Counted from the first letter of the stretch, positions 14,258-21,874 are shown. The stretch is 24,058 nt of DNA from DAOUAM01 sp034433305 (GCA_034433305.1 DAOUAM010000012.1:1-24058), one strand, 5' to 3'. The notes: generated from the letters alone by a model not told the origin. Numbers and translations are program-made.

Positions 14258-15454
14258 CTACTTTCCGGCGCGGGCCTTCATGGCGGCGGCATGGTCCCAG
14301 GGCTGGACCCACTCGGCCTTGATATCCATGCCGAAGCCCGGCGCGTCAGAAGGCACAACGTAGCCGTCCTTCGGCATGGCCATGCCAGGGATGGGGCGCA
14401 CCTCCTCCAGCGGCACGCCCGGGTCAGAGCCCATCCAGTACTCGGCCATGGGCGACTCGGGCATGGCCATGGCGAAGTGCTGGCCGAAGGGTGTGTTGGC
14501 CCCGCCGTGGGGGATGGTGATTATCCCCGCTGCCTCGGCGATGGTGTAAATCTTCATCAGCTCCGTCAGGCCACCGCACCACTTGATATCGGGCTGCACC
14601 ACGTCAATGGCCCGGTTCTCTACAAGCTGCCGGAAGGCGTGGCGGCCATGGTGGTCCTCGCCGGTGGCCAGGGGCACCCAGGTGATGGCCTGCTTTAGCT
14701 GGATGTGGCCCTCCAGGTCCGATGGAATCAGCGGCTCCTCCAGCCAGCGCAGGCCGTAGGGCCGCAGCCGCTCGGCCACCCGCAGCGTGAACTCCACGTT
14801 GAAGGACATCACCGGGTTGAACATCAACTCCGCCCTGGGGCCTACCTCCTCCCGGGCCCTGGAAATCTTCTCCTCCAGTATGTTCAGGCCGTCAATGCCC
14901 ATCTCGTAGTGCACCGGGTTGCTGACCTTGAAGGCCTTGAAGCCAAGCTCCTTGGCCCAGTCCAGGTCGTCGGAGGTGCAGTAGCAGAAAATCTTGTCCC
15001 TGGAGGGGCCGCCCAGGAGCCGGTACACGGGCTGGCCCAGCAGCTTGCCCTTGAGGTCCCACAGGGCCAGGTCAATGCCCGACTGGGCGACGGTGGCGAT
15101 GCCGCCGGCGCCGAAGCGCTGCGTCGAGCGCCACATGAGGTCGTTGAGGTACTCCACGGCCATGCAGTCGCGGCCCTCCAGCAGCGGCGCGAAGTGGTAG
15201 TCCACCAGGGACGCCACCATCTCGCCGAAGCTGCACTGGCCCAGGCCAAAGCTGCCGTCCTCCGCCGTCACCTGCACCCAGACCTCGGGGTAGTTGGCAC
15301 CAGGCATGGTGCCGATGAGCCTGGAGAACTCGGGGTACTTGTTGATGGGGAGCGCCCTGGCTGCGTGGGTGTTCCAGTTGGGCCGCCTGGCCTTTGTCCT
15401 GGGCGGCGTCCGGGGTATGTTGAGCGTTACCGCGCGAATGCTCTTGATCTTCAC
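14258..15454 (-). CDS. L-rhamnonate dehydratase-like enolase-superfamily protein with a changed metal ligand
   Basis: The 398-residue product follows the rhamnonate dehydratase pattern closely: the N-terminal ALPINKYPEF and GEMV segments, SGIDLALWDLKGKLLG, Glu239 (WLEEP), Glu266 (TGEDHH), QPDIKWCGGLTEL with Asp289, and His316 (IPHGG), the likely Asp-His base pair. The first metal ligand, normally Asp in LDCWMS, reads FNPVMS, so Asn213 replaces Asp. The start is GTG 15454 with AGGAGG 6 nt upstream; 183 nt of divergent spacer separate it from cinA. Rhamnonate dehydratase makes 2-keto-3-deoxy-L-rhamnonate, which an HpcH/HpaI aldolase like the one at 227 could split. Whether this copy keeps that activity is open. 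It is a stand-alone transcript ending in a strong terminator. Confidence 0.88.
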   Translation of the reverse strand: MKIKSIRAVTLNIPRTPPRTKARRPNWNTHAARALPINKYPEFSRLIGTMPGANYPEVWVQVTAEDGSFGLGQCSFGEMVASLVDYHFAPLLEGRDCMAVEYLNDLMWRSTQRFGAGGIATVAQSGIDLALWDLKGKLLGQPVYRLLGGPSRDKIFCYCTSDDLDWAKELGFKAFKVSNPVHYEMGIDGLNILEEKISRAREEVGPRAELMFNPVMSFNVEFTLRVAERLRPYGLRWLEEPLIPSDLEGHIQLKQAITWVPLATGEDHHGRHAFRQLVENRAIDVVQPDIKWCGGLTELMKIYTIAEAAGIITIPHGGANTPFGQHFAMAMPESPMAEYWMGSDPGVPLEEVRPIPGMAMPKDGYVVPSDAPGFGMDIKAEWVQPWDHAAAMKARAGK

Positions 15455-15549
15455 GTCGCTCCTCCTGTGCCGCGTGAGCAGTGTTCAGGGGAATATTTTT
15501 CGCCCCACACATGTTACTCCAGACACAGACAGCCGGCCATACGCCCCGC

Positions 15550-15578
15550 GTGACTGCGGCAGGGCATGTGAGTATAAT
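15550..15578 (+). promoter_or_regulatory. Promoter of the cinA operon
   Basis: GTGACT (15550-15555) and a perfect TATAAT (15573-15578) are spaced by 17 nt, about 60 nt before the cinA ATG. The -35 box matches TTGACA at four positions. The same 183-nt spacer must hold the promoter of the divergent dehydratase gene; an AT-rich AATATT near 15490 is a weak candidate. Confidence 0.6.
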
Positions 15579-15637
15579 TGGCTTGCGCTTGTGACCAGCG
15601 CCACGGACGGGACCCGGAAGGAGAGGAGCGCACGTAA

Positions 15638-16888
15638 ATGCCCAACGCAGAGATAGTCGCCATCGGCTCTGAGTTGCTGCTGGGCCAGATAGTGGACACC
15701 AACTCGCCCTGGATGGCCCAGCGGCTTGCTCAGACCGGCGTCAATCTGTACTACAAGAGCATCGTGGGGGACAACCCTGGCCGCATGAAAGAGGTGCTGA
15801 CCAGGGCGCTGGAGCGCTCGGATGTCGTCATAACCAGCGGTGGCCTTGGCCCCACCCAGGCGGACATCACCCGCCAGATGATAGCGGATGTCACCGGGCG
15901 CAGGCTGGTGCTGGACTCCAACCTGCTGGACCAGATCGAGCAGCGCTTCCGCCGCCGAGGCCTTATCATGACGCCCAACAACGAGCGCCAGGCCTATATC
16001 CCCGAAGGCGCCATTCCGGTAGCCAACCCCAACGGCACCGCGCCGGCCTTCATCGTCGAGGACCCGCGCGGCACCATATTTGCCCTGCCTGGCGTGCCCT
16101 TCGAGCTCAAGTGGCTCTTTGACAATGAGGTCATTCCCTACCTGCGCAGGAAGTTCGACCTGAGGGAGATCATCACCTACCGCGTCATCAAGATCGCCGA
16201 GATAGGCGAGAGCGCCGTGGACGACCGCATCGGCCAGCTTATCGCCAACTCCAGCAATCCCACCGTGGGCATCCTGGCCCACCCTGGCCAGGTGGACGTG
16301 CGCATCGCCGCCAAGGCCGCAAGCACCGAGGAGGCTATGAGGCTCATCGCGCCGGTGGAGCAGGAGGTCCGCAACCTGCTGGGCCGGCACATCTTCGGCG
16401 TGGACAACGAGACGCTGGAGGACGCCGTGGGGAAGCTCCTGAGGCAGAAGAACACCACCATCGCCGTCTATGAGGACCTGACGTCGGGCATGGTGACCGA
16501 CCGGCTCCAGCAGGCCAGCGCGGAGCACTTCATCGAGGGTATCGTCAGCAACAGCCTTACCTCGGTGCGCAGGCTGCTGGCCTTCTGCCGCAATCCCGCC
16601 GCCGTGGATGAGATTGTGAAGGACCCGGCGGCGTTGACCCGGGAGCTGGCGTGGGCGGTGCGCACCCAGGCCGGCAGCGAGCTGGGCCTGGCCATTCACG
16701 CCGTGCCAGACCCCTCCGACAGAGTGGAGAACCTGGCGCGGGGCCAGACCTTCGTATCCATCACCGATGGCAATGGCTTCCGGGACCGCACCTACAGCTA
16801 CGCCGGCCGGGGCCTGCCCGACCGGACCCGCATGAGCCTGAACGCGCTGGAGCTGGTGCGCAGGACGCTACTGGAAGGCATAGAGTAG
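15638..16888 (+). CDS. cinA: CinA family protein with degenerate C-terminal amidohydrolase domain
   Basis: The 416-residue product has the usual CinA order. The N-terminal MoCF/COG1058 domain (residues 1-170) is well kept: GSELLLGQIVDTNS and TSGGLGPTQADITR, in which one of the usual paired Asp is Ala76. This domain has ADP-ribose pyrophosphatase activity in studied homologues. The C-terminal domain, normally nicotinamide-nucleotide amidase (PncC) with AESCTGG, reads VYEDLTSG at 277-284, so the nucleophilic Ser is Asp280; the later VTGIAGP motif is also absent (LAIHAVPDP). Deamidation of NMN is therefore unlikely here. ATG 15638 follows GGAGAGGAG. FAH- and PTE-family genes follow at 28 and 21 nt spacing, so it appears to lead a catabolic operon. 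Confidence 0.85.
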   Translation: MPNAEIVAIGSELLLGQIVDTNSPWMAQRLAQTGVNLYYKSIVGDNPGRMKEVLTRALERSDVVITSGGLGPTQADITRQMIADVTGRRLVLDSNLLDQIEQRFRRRGLIMTPNNERQAYIPEGAIPVANPNGTAPAFIVEDPRGTIFALPGVPFELKWLFDNEVIPYLRRKFDLREIITYRVIKIAEIGESAVDDRIGQLIANSSNPTVGILAHPGQVDVRIAAKAASTEEAMRLIAPVEQEVRNLLGRHIFGVDNETLEDAVGKLLRQKNTTIAVYEDLTSGMVTDRLQQASAEHFIEGIVSNSLTSVRRLLAFCRNPAAVDEIVKDPAALTRELAWAVRTQAGSELGLAIHAVPDPSDRVENLARGQTFVSITDGNGFRDRTYSYAGRGLPDRTRMSLNALELVRRTLLEGIE

Positions 16889-16916
16889 GCATTCGCCTAC
16901 GAGGGAGGGTGCTTCA

Positions 16917-17699
16917 ATGCGCTGGATTCGGTACGAAGTCAACGGACGGGCGCGCTATGGCATTGTCGAGGGTAATGAAGTCCAGGAGGTATCTGGCACT
17001 CCCTTCGGCCAGTGGCGGCGGGTGAAGCAGCGCCACCGCCTGGACGCGGTGAAGCTGCTGGTGCCCGTGGTGCCGCCCACATTCTACGCCGCCGGCGTGA
17101 ACTACGAGGCCCACGTCCGCGAGGCTGCGGCGCTGCTGGGCCGAGTGCCAGACCTGCCCAGGAAGCCGGACATAGGCTACCGGGCCAACAACGCCCTCAT
17201 CGCCCACGGCGAGCCTATCGTCATCCCCAGGGACGCCACGGAGAAGGTGCAGTACGAGGGTGAGCTGGTGGTGGTCATCGGCAAGAAGGCCAGGGACCTC
17301 TCGGAGAGCGAGGCGCTGTCCTGCGTGCTGGGCTACACCATCGGCAACGACGTCAGCGAGCGCACCTGGCAGGCCTCGGACCGCACCCTGTGGCGCGCCA
17401 AGAACACCGACACCTTCAAGCCCATGGGGCCGTGGATCGAGACCGACGTGGACCTGGACAGCATCTGGACGACGGTGCGCCTCAACGGCAAGGTGATGTC
17501 CCACTTCCAGACCAACAAGATGATCTTCGGCATAGCCACCTACCTGAGCGCCATGAGCCGCTACCTCACCCTCTACCCCGGAGACGTGGTATGGATGGGC
17601 ACCGACGGCGCCACCCAGAACATGAAGCCGGGGGACGTGGTGGAGGTGGAGATCACCGGCATCGGCGTGCTGCGCAACCCGGTAGTGGCCGCGGCCTGA
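16917..17699 (+). CDS. Fumarylacetoacetate hydrolase family protein
   Basis: The 260-residue product has the FAH-fold metal site: Glu114 and Glu116 (YEGELVVVIG) and Asp145 (GNDVSER), with the N-terminal segment AAGVNYEAHVRE and the GPWI strand at 171-174. Such enzymes cleave the C-C bond of 3-oxo or 2,4-diketo acids, decarboxylate oxaloacetate, or isomerise/hydrate related acids. In oxidative deoxyhexose pathways a FAH-family enzyme splits 2,4-diketo-3-deoxy-fuconate or -rhamnonate, which would fit the dehydratases in this window. ATG 16917 follows GGGAGGG, 28 nt after cinA, and the PTE-family gene begins 21 nt later. Family and active-site residues are clear; substrate is inferred only from context. 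Confidence 0.9.
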   Translation: MRWIRYEVNGRARYGIVEGNEVQEVSGTPFGQWRRVKQRHRLDAVKLLVPVVPPTFYAAGVNYEAHVREAAALLGRVPDLPRKPDIGYRANNALIAHGEPIVIPRDATEKVQYEGELVVVIGKKARDLSESEALSCVLGYTIGNDVSERTWQASDRTLWRAKNTDTFKPMGPWIETDVDLDSIWTTVRLNGKVMSHFQTNKMIFGIATYLSAMSRYLTLYPGDVVWMGTDGATQNMKPGDVVEVEITGIGVLRNPVVAAA

Positions 17700-17720
17700 G
17701 GCCAGAAAGCGAGGAAAGTC

Positions 17721-18674
17721 ATGGCCGTCATCAACTCCGTCCTTGGCCCCCTGCAGACCCGTGACCTGGGCTTTACCCTGTCCCATGAGCATGTGCTGGT
17801 CACTTCGGCCGGCATCCAGCACGTCTATCCCGAGTACATTGACCGCGAGGGCACCATAAAGCGGGCCGTGGCCGACCTGAAGCAGGCCTACAGCGAGGGC
17901 TTGCGCACCATGGTGGACGTCACCACCATGGACCTGGGGCGCGATGTGCGACTGCTGGCCGAGGTCTCCAGGCAGTCTGGCGTCCAGATTATCTGCGCCA
18001 CGGGCACCTGGCGGGACATACCCCGCGCCTTCTGGAACGCCACGCCCGACATGATCGCGCCCCTGTACATCCGGGAAATCCAGGTGGGCATAGAGGGGAC
18101 AGGCATCAAGGCAGGCATCATCAAAGTGGCCAACGACGTGGGCGGTGTCACCAGGGAGGGCGAAATCATCCTGAGGGCCGCGGCCAGGGCGCAGAAGGCC
18201 ACGGGCGTGCCCATCTCCACTCACACCTGGGCGCCGGAGCGCGTCGGTGAGCAGCAGGTGCGTATCTTCGAGGAGGAGGGCGTTGACCTGGACCGCGTGT
18301 ACATCGGCCACAGCAACGACACCACCGACACCGACTACCTCATCGGCCTGCTGAAGAAGGGCGTATGGATTGGCCTGGACCGCTTCCCGGGCGGCCTGAC
18401 CGCCGGCACCCCCAACTGGGAGGTAAGGACGGAGACGGCCAAAAAGCTCATAGATGCCGGCTTTGCCCACCGCATCATGCTGAGCCACGACTGGTCGGTG
18501 ACTCTTACCATTGCCACGAAGGAGATGCAGGAGACGCGCCGCAAGTACAACCCGGACGGCTACCTGTTCATCACCCGCAAAGTGCTGCCCCGGCTGCGAC
18601 AACTCGGCGTACCCGACCAGACCATCCAGCGGATCATGGTGGAGAACCCGCGCCGGTTCTTCGAGGGGAGCTGA
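17721..18674 (+). CDS. Phosphotriesterase family hydrolase (lactonase-like)
   Basis: This 317-residue TIM-barrel protein has the full binuclear metal site of the phosphotriesterase family: His22 and His24 (LSHEH), the carboxylated-Lys candidate Lys135 (GIIKVAND), His168 (STHTW), His197 (IGHSND) and Asp257 (LSHDW). Members act on lactones or organophosphate triesters; the native role is mostly lactone hydrolysis. No signal peptide, so it is cytoplasmic. ATG 17721 follows GCGAGGAAAG, 21 nt after the FAH-family gene. As a lactonase it could open an aldonolactone upstream of a dehydratase. No clear terminator follows; the Hsp20 promoter begins about 70 nt later. Confidence 0.9.
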   Translation: MAVINSVLGPLQTRDLGFTLSHEHVLVTSAGIQHVYPEYIDREGTIKRAVADLKQAYSEGLRTMVDVTTMDLGRDVRLLAEVSRQSGVQIICATGTWRDIPRAFWNATPDMIAPLYIREIQVGIEGTGIKAGIIKVANDVGGVTREGEIILRAAARAQKATGVPISTHTWAPERVGEQQVRIFEEEGVDLDRVYIGHSNDTTDTDYLIGLLKKGVWIGLDRFPGGLTAGTPNWEVRTETAKKLIDAGFAHRIMLSHDWSVTLTIATKEMQETRRKYNPDGYLFITRKVLPRLRQLGVPDQTIQRIMVENPRRFFEGS

Positions 18675-18741
18675 GAGGGCGCACTTACTCCTGCCTATGG
18701 TGTCACCCGGCCTCAAACTTGCAGTGATTTTGTTAAGCCTC

Positions 18742-18771
18742 TTGACATGACATAGGCATGTTTTATATAAT
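18742..18771 (+). promoter_or_regulatory. Consensus promoter of the Hsp20 gene with inverted repeat in the spacer
   Basis: Perfect TTGACA (18742-18747) and TATAAT (18766-18771) boxes are 18 nt apart, the best promoter in the window. The inverted repeat ACATG-N7-CATGT (18745-18761) overlaps the -35 box and spacer and could bind a heat-shock or other repressor. It is not a CIRCE element. A near-perfect ribosome site AGGAGGTGA (18803-18811) precedes the ATG. Confidence 0.85.
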
Positions 18772-18817
18772 GGGGGTGCAAAAGCCACGAGAGATTCGTT
18801 AGAGGAGGTGATAGCCT

Positions 18818-19285
18818 ATGGTACTGGAACGCTGGAATCCCTTTAACGAGCTTAGGCAGATGCACGAAACAATGAACCGCCTCTTCTGGAACACTTTCCA
18901 GGGTGAGGGGGTGGGCAGTGAGGCCTGGCTTGTGCCGGTGGACGTCATCGAGGAAGGCGATAAGATAGTCGTCCAGGCTTCGCTGCCTGGCGTCCAGCCG
19001 GAGAATATCCAGGCTACCATCGAGGACGGTGTGCTGACCATCCGGGCCGAGGCCAAAGCTGAGCACGAGGCCCAGGGCTCCAACTACCTGATGCGGGAGC
19101 GCAGGTTCGGCAGCTTCTATCGTGCCCTGCGCCTGCCCGACAGCGTGGCCACCGATGGGGTCGAGTGCCGGTATGAGCACGGCGTCCTGACGGTGACCTT
19201 CCCCAAGCTGGAGTCCAAGAGGGCCAAGCAGTTGACCATTAACGTGGGCAGCCAGCCGCAGGCCATCGAGGCCCGCGCCGCCTAG
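18818..19285 (+). CDS. Small heat shock protein, Hsp20/alpha-crystallin family
   Basis: The 155-residue protein is an ATP-independent holdase that binds unfolding proteins in the cytoplasm. The N-terminal arm (ERWNPFNELRQMHETMNRLF) and the alpha-crystallin domain (about residues 38-143) are typical, with LPGVQPENI, RRFGSFYRALRLPDSV and the closing GVLTVTFPK at 122-130. The TINV end may serve as the I-x-I/V-like tail motif. It has its own strong promoter and a perfect intrinsic terminator, so it is monocistronic, and its strong ribosome site suggests high expression. Gene identity is secure. Confidence 0.96.
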   Translation: MVLERWNPFNELRQMHETMNRLFWNTFQGEGVGSEAWLVPVDVIEEGDKIVVQASLPGVQPENIQATIEDGVLTIRAEAKAEHEAQGSNYLMRERRFGSFYRALRLPDSVATDGVECRYEHGVLTVTFPKLESKRAKQLTINVGSQPQAIEARAA

Positions 19286-19326
19286 GGCCGGCGGCACTAC
19301 TTCCCACGGTACCTGTCCTCCATATG

Positions 19327-19363
19327 AGGCCCGATGGGAGACCCCCATCGGGCCTGTTCTTTT
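19327..19363 (+). terminator. Intrinsic terminator of the Hsp20 gene
   Basis: A perfect 12-bp stem (AGGCCCGATGGG at 19327-19338 with CCCATCGGGCCT at 19344-19355) with a 5-nt loop is followed by GTTCTTTT. It lies about 40 nt after the Hsp20 stop. Confidence 0.92.
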
Positions 19364-19390
19364 GGCCCAATAAGGCCTGTTTAAAGCCGA

Positions 19391-19441
19391 GACCACGTGT
19401 GGTCCGACAGGGCCTGCCCTGGGCCTGTACAAGGATGCCCA
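19391..19441 (+). repeat. Inverted repeats and third ACAAG hairpin repeat
   Basis: The 429-nt gap 19286-19714 holds the Hsp20 terminator, the inverted repeat GACCAC/GTGGTC (19391-19404), CAGGGC/GCCCTG (19408-19421) and a 24-nt unit at 19418-19441 matching the repeats at 7046-7098 (CCTGGGC, GTACAAGG, TGCCCA). From 19442 to the ribosome site near 19702 (AAGGAG) I see no gene, promoter or other structure I can support. Confidence 0.6.
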
Positions 19442-19714
19442 TTTCAAACACGCCCTAGCCCGTAGACGATTGGCCCGCTCCTGCGATAACATTCCTCATG
19501 TCGCGCGAGCAATAGAGGCACTCCCGGGACTGCGGGGCACCTCCACTAGGCAAAGCGGAAGCAGACCTTCCCGCGACAGACCACGGCCTGCACTTTCCCT
19601 GACACCCCCTTGCACCAGGCCCCGTTCCCCTGGCAGAGTCACAACAGGCCCTGCCATGCAGCCGGGCTAGAGCAATAGCAACGCGCTACCTGTGACTGAC
19701 AAGGAGTCGAAGAG

Positions 19715-20500
19715 ATGGTCATAGTGGACACCCACTGCCACGCCGGGCGCAACTGGTTCGAGCCTGTGGAACTCCTGCTGTACCAGATGGACCGGAATGG
19801 CGTGGACAAGGCTGTGCTCATCCAGCACCGTGGCACCTACGACAACACCTATCTGTTTGAGTGCGCCCGGCGGTTTCCGGGCCGCTTCGCCGTGGTGGTC
19901 ATCGTGGACACCGCCAGCCCGGACGCGCCGGCGGCCCTGGAGCGCTGGGCGAAGGAGGGCGCCGTGGGTGTGCGCCTTGGCCCCATGGAGCGCTCGCCCG
20001 GCGCCGACCCGCTGGCTATCTGGCGCAAGGCCGCGGAGCTTGGCCTGGTGGTCAGCAGCCTGGGCCGCGTGGAAGACTTTGCCTCCGACGAGTTCAGCAA
20101 GCTGGTGGCCCAGTTCCCTGGCATGCCCATTATCGTCGAGCACCTGGCCGGCGTTGGCGTCGGCGCCAGGCCGCCATACGCCACCTTCAAGAAGGCACTG
20201 GCCCTGGCCAACCACCCCAACACCTACATCAAGGTCGGCGGCCTGGGCGAGATCAGCGCCCGTCCGCCCGTCCTGAAGCCGCACTTCGCCTTCGACTACA
20301 CGCCGCCGCTCATCGAGATGGTCTATGACACCTTTGGCCCGCGCCGCATGATGTGGGGCAGCGACTACCCGCCTGTCAGCGGCCGCGAGGGCTACCGCAA
20401 CGCCTTGCATGGCGTCATGGACTACCCGGCCCTGGCTTCCCAGGAAGCTAAGGAGTGGGTCATGGGCAAGACCGCCCTGGGCGTCTTCCGGCTCGAGTAG
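19715..20500 (+). CDS. Amidohydrolase family protein (Amidohydro_2) lacking the strand-5 His
   Basis: The 261-residue TIM-barrel protein opens with DTHCH (His7, His9) and has His143 (VEHLAG, strand 6) and Asp217 (WGSDYPP, strand 8). At strand 5, where most relatives have a His ligand, it reads VVSSLGR (Ser114-Ser115). It is distantly related to the protein encoded at 7172, which keeps the strand-5 His but lacks the strand-8 Asp. Lactonases such as fuconolactonase and LigI belong to this group, and some work without metal. ATG 19715 follows AAGGAG. The transporter gene starts 81 nt downstream on the same strand. Likely a lactonase or hydrolase; substrate unknown. Confidence 0.86.
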   Translation: MVIVDTHCHAGRNWFEPVELLLYQMDRNGVDKAVLIQHRGTYDNTYLFECARRFPGRFAVVVIVDTASPDAPAALERWAKEGAVGVRLGPMERSPGADPLAIWRKAAELGLVVSSLGRVEDFASDEFSKLVAQFPGMPIIVEHLAGVGVGARPPYATFKKALALANHPNTYIKVGGLGEISARPPVLKPHFAFDYTPPLIEMVYDTFGPRRMMWGSDYPPVSGREGYRNALHGVMDYPALASQEAKEWVMGKTALGVFRLE

Positions 20501-20581
20501 ATGGCGGGCGCGGCCTTCCCCATAGTGCGCCACCTGGCCGGCAGGCCAGCGACGCCTGGCATGCGATAGAAGGCCCTGGGT

Positions 20582-21847
20582 GTGATTGCGCTTGTCATCT
20601 TCATCATCACCTACATCGGCGTTGCCCTGACCCGCCTGCCCTTCATCCCCATAGACCGGCCCTCGGCGGCATTCCTGGGTAGCGTGGCCATGGTCCTCTT
20701 TGGCGTGCTGACGCCAGAGGAGGCCGTAGAGGCCATAGACTGGGGCACCATCGCCCTGCTGCTGGGCACTATGGTTGTCGTTTCGGCCCTCTCGCGGGAC
20801 GGGTACGTGGAGCGGATGGCGTCCGCCATCTTCGGGGGCGCCAGGGGCCAGATGGCATTCCTGGTGCGCATGGTGCTGGTGACGGGCATCGCCAGCGCCG
20901 TGATGGTCAATGACACCGCCGTCCTGGTGCTGACGCCCCTGGTGGTAGCGTTCTGCGTCAGCCGCGACATCTCGCCCGTGCCCTACCTCATCGCCGAGGC
21001 CATGGCCTCCAACATCGGCAGCGTGCCCAGCGCGGTGGGCAACCCGCAGAACGTGCTGGTAGCCCTTCAGTCGGGCATCTCTTTCGAGCGGTTCGCCCTG
21101 CACCTGCTGCCAGTGGCGGCACTGGCTGGAGCAGTGCTGGTGGCCGTCGTCTGGTGGCTGTACCGGCCCGTGCTGGCAAAGCCCATGGGACAGGGGACAG
21201 GCTATGCCCTGGCGCGGAAAGGCGGCCAGGCAGGCGACGCCAGGAACAATGGGCGGAGGCTGGCATCGCCCATTGTCATGGCCCTGGTCATCGTGGGCTT
21301 CGCCACAAGCTCGTGGACCAGGCTGGAGCTGCCACTGGTGGCGCTGGTGGGCGCGGCTGTCATGCTGCTGGCCAGCCGGGCGTCCCCAGGGGAACTATTC
21401 AAACAGGTGGACTGGGTGCTGTTGCTGTTCTTCGCCAGCCTGTTCGTGGTGATGGGCGGCATTGCAAAGCAGGAGTTCTTCGCCGAGATGGCCCGCTCCA
21501 TCCACGTGAGCGCCGACACCGAGGGCATCGTCTGGGTACATGGCTCCGCCCTGGTGGTCTCCCAGGCAATCAGCAACGTGCCCTTCACCATCCTCATGGT
21601 GCCGCTGCTGGCCCACGAGAGCAGCGACCTGCTGTGGCTCAGCCTGGCCTCCGGCGCGACGCTGGCGGGCAACCTCACCCTGGTGGGGGCCGTCGCTAAC
21701 CTCATCGTTGCCCAGGTGGCCGAGCGCGACGGAGTGCGCCTGGACTTCTGGGAGTTCACGCGGGCCGGTGTCATTGTCACGCTGGCGACGGTGCTGCTAT
21801 CGGTGGTGCTGCTGGCGCTACAGTGGCGGCTGGGCTGGCTCCGCTGA
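20582..21847 (+). CDS. ArsB/SLC13-like ion transporter
   Basis: This is a 421-residue polytopic membrane protein of the ion-transporter superfamily (ArsB, NhaD, SLC13/DASS relatives) with about 10-12 hydrophobic helices in two halves. Landmarks are VNDTAVLVLTPL and ASNIGSVPSAVGNPQNV in the first half and SNVPFTILMVPLL and GATLAGNLTLVGAVANLIV in the second; the paired Asn/Pro-rich hairpins are the substrate site of this fold. It starts at GTG 20582, just after an in-frame stop, with a weak GAAGG. It could carry a dicarboxylate or other organic anion, Na+, or arsenite; the lack of other ars genes and the adjoining hydrolase favour an organic anion, but this is inference. Confidence 0.82.
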   Translation: MIALVIFIITYIGVALTRLPFIPIDRPSAAFLGSVAMVLFGVLTPEEAVEAIDWGTIALLLGTMVVVSALSRDGYVERMASAIFGGARGQMAFLVRMVLVTGIASAVMVNDTAVLVLTPLVVAFCVSRDISPVPYLIAEAMASNIGSVPSAVGNPQNVLVALQSGISFERFALHLLPVAALAGAVLVAVVWWLYRPVLAKPMGQGTGYALARKGGQAGDARNNGRRLASPIVMALVIVGFATSSWTRLELPLVALVGAAVMLLASRASPGELFKQVDWVLLLFFASLFVVMGGIAKQEFFAEMARSIHVSADTEGIVWVHGSALVVSQAISNVPFTILMVPLLAHESSDLLWLSLASGATLAGNLTLVGAVANLIVAQVAERDGVRLDFWEFTRAGVIVTLATVLLSVVLLALQWRLGWLR

Positions 21848-21874
21848 CCGGCCCGGGAGGCCAATGGATGGAGG

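Noticed and set aside
16914..18788. A 624-codon open frame on the minus strand across the FAH- and PTE-family genes
   Set aside because: It spans two recognised + strand enzymes with intact active sites; its translation is low-complexity and unlike any family.
19667..21103. A 478-codon open frame on the minus strand across the amidohydrolase and transporter genes
   Set aside because: Same GC-codon mirror effect; its His/Gly/Arg-rich product lacks domains, while the + strand genes have full family motifs.
20582..21847. Assignment of the transporter as an arsenite efflux pump
   Set aside because: The fold fits ArsB, but no arsR, arsC, arsA or arsM gene is nearby, and the same fold serves dicarboxylate and Na+/H+ transport.
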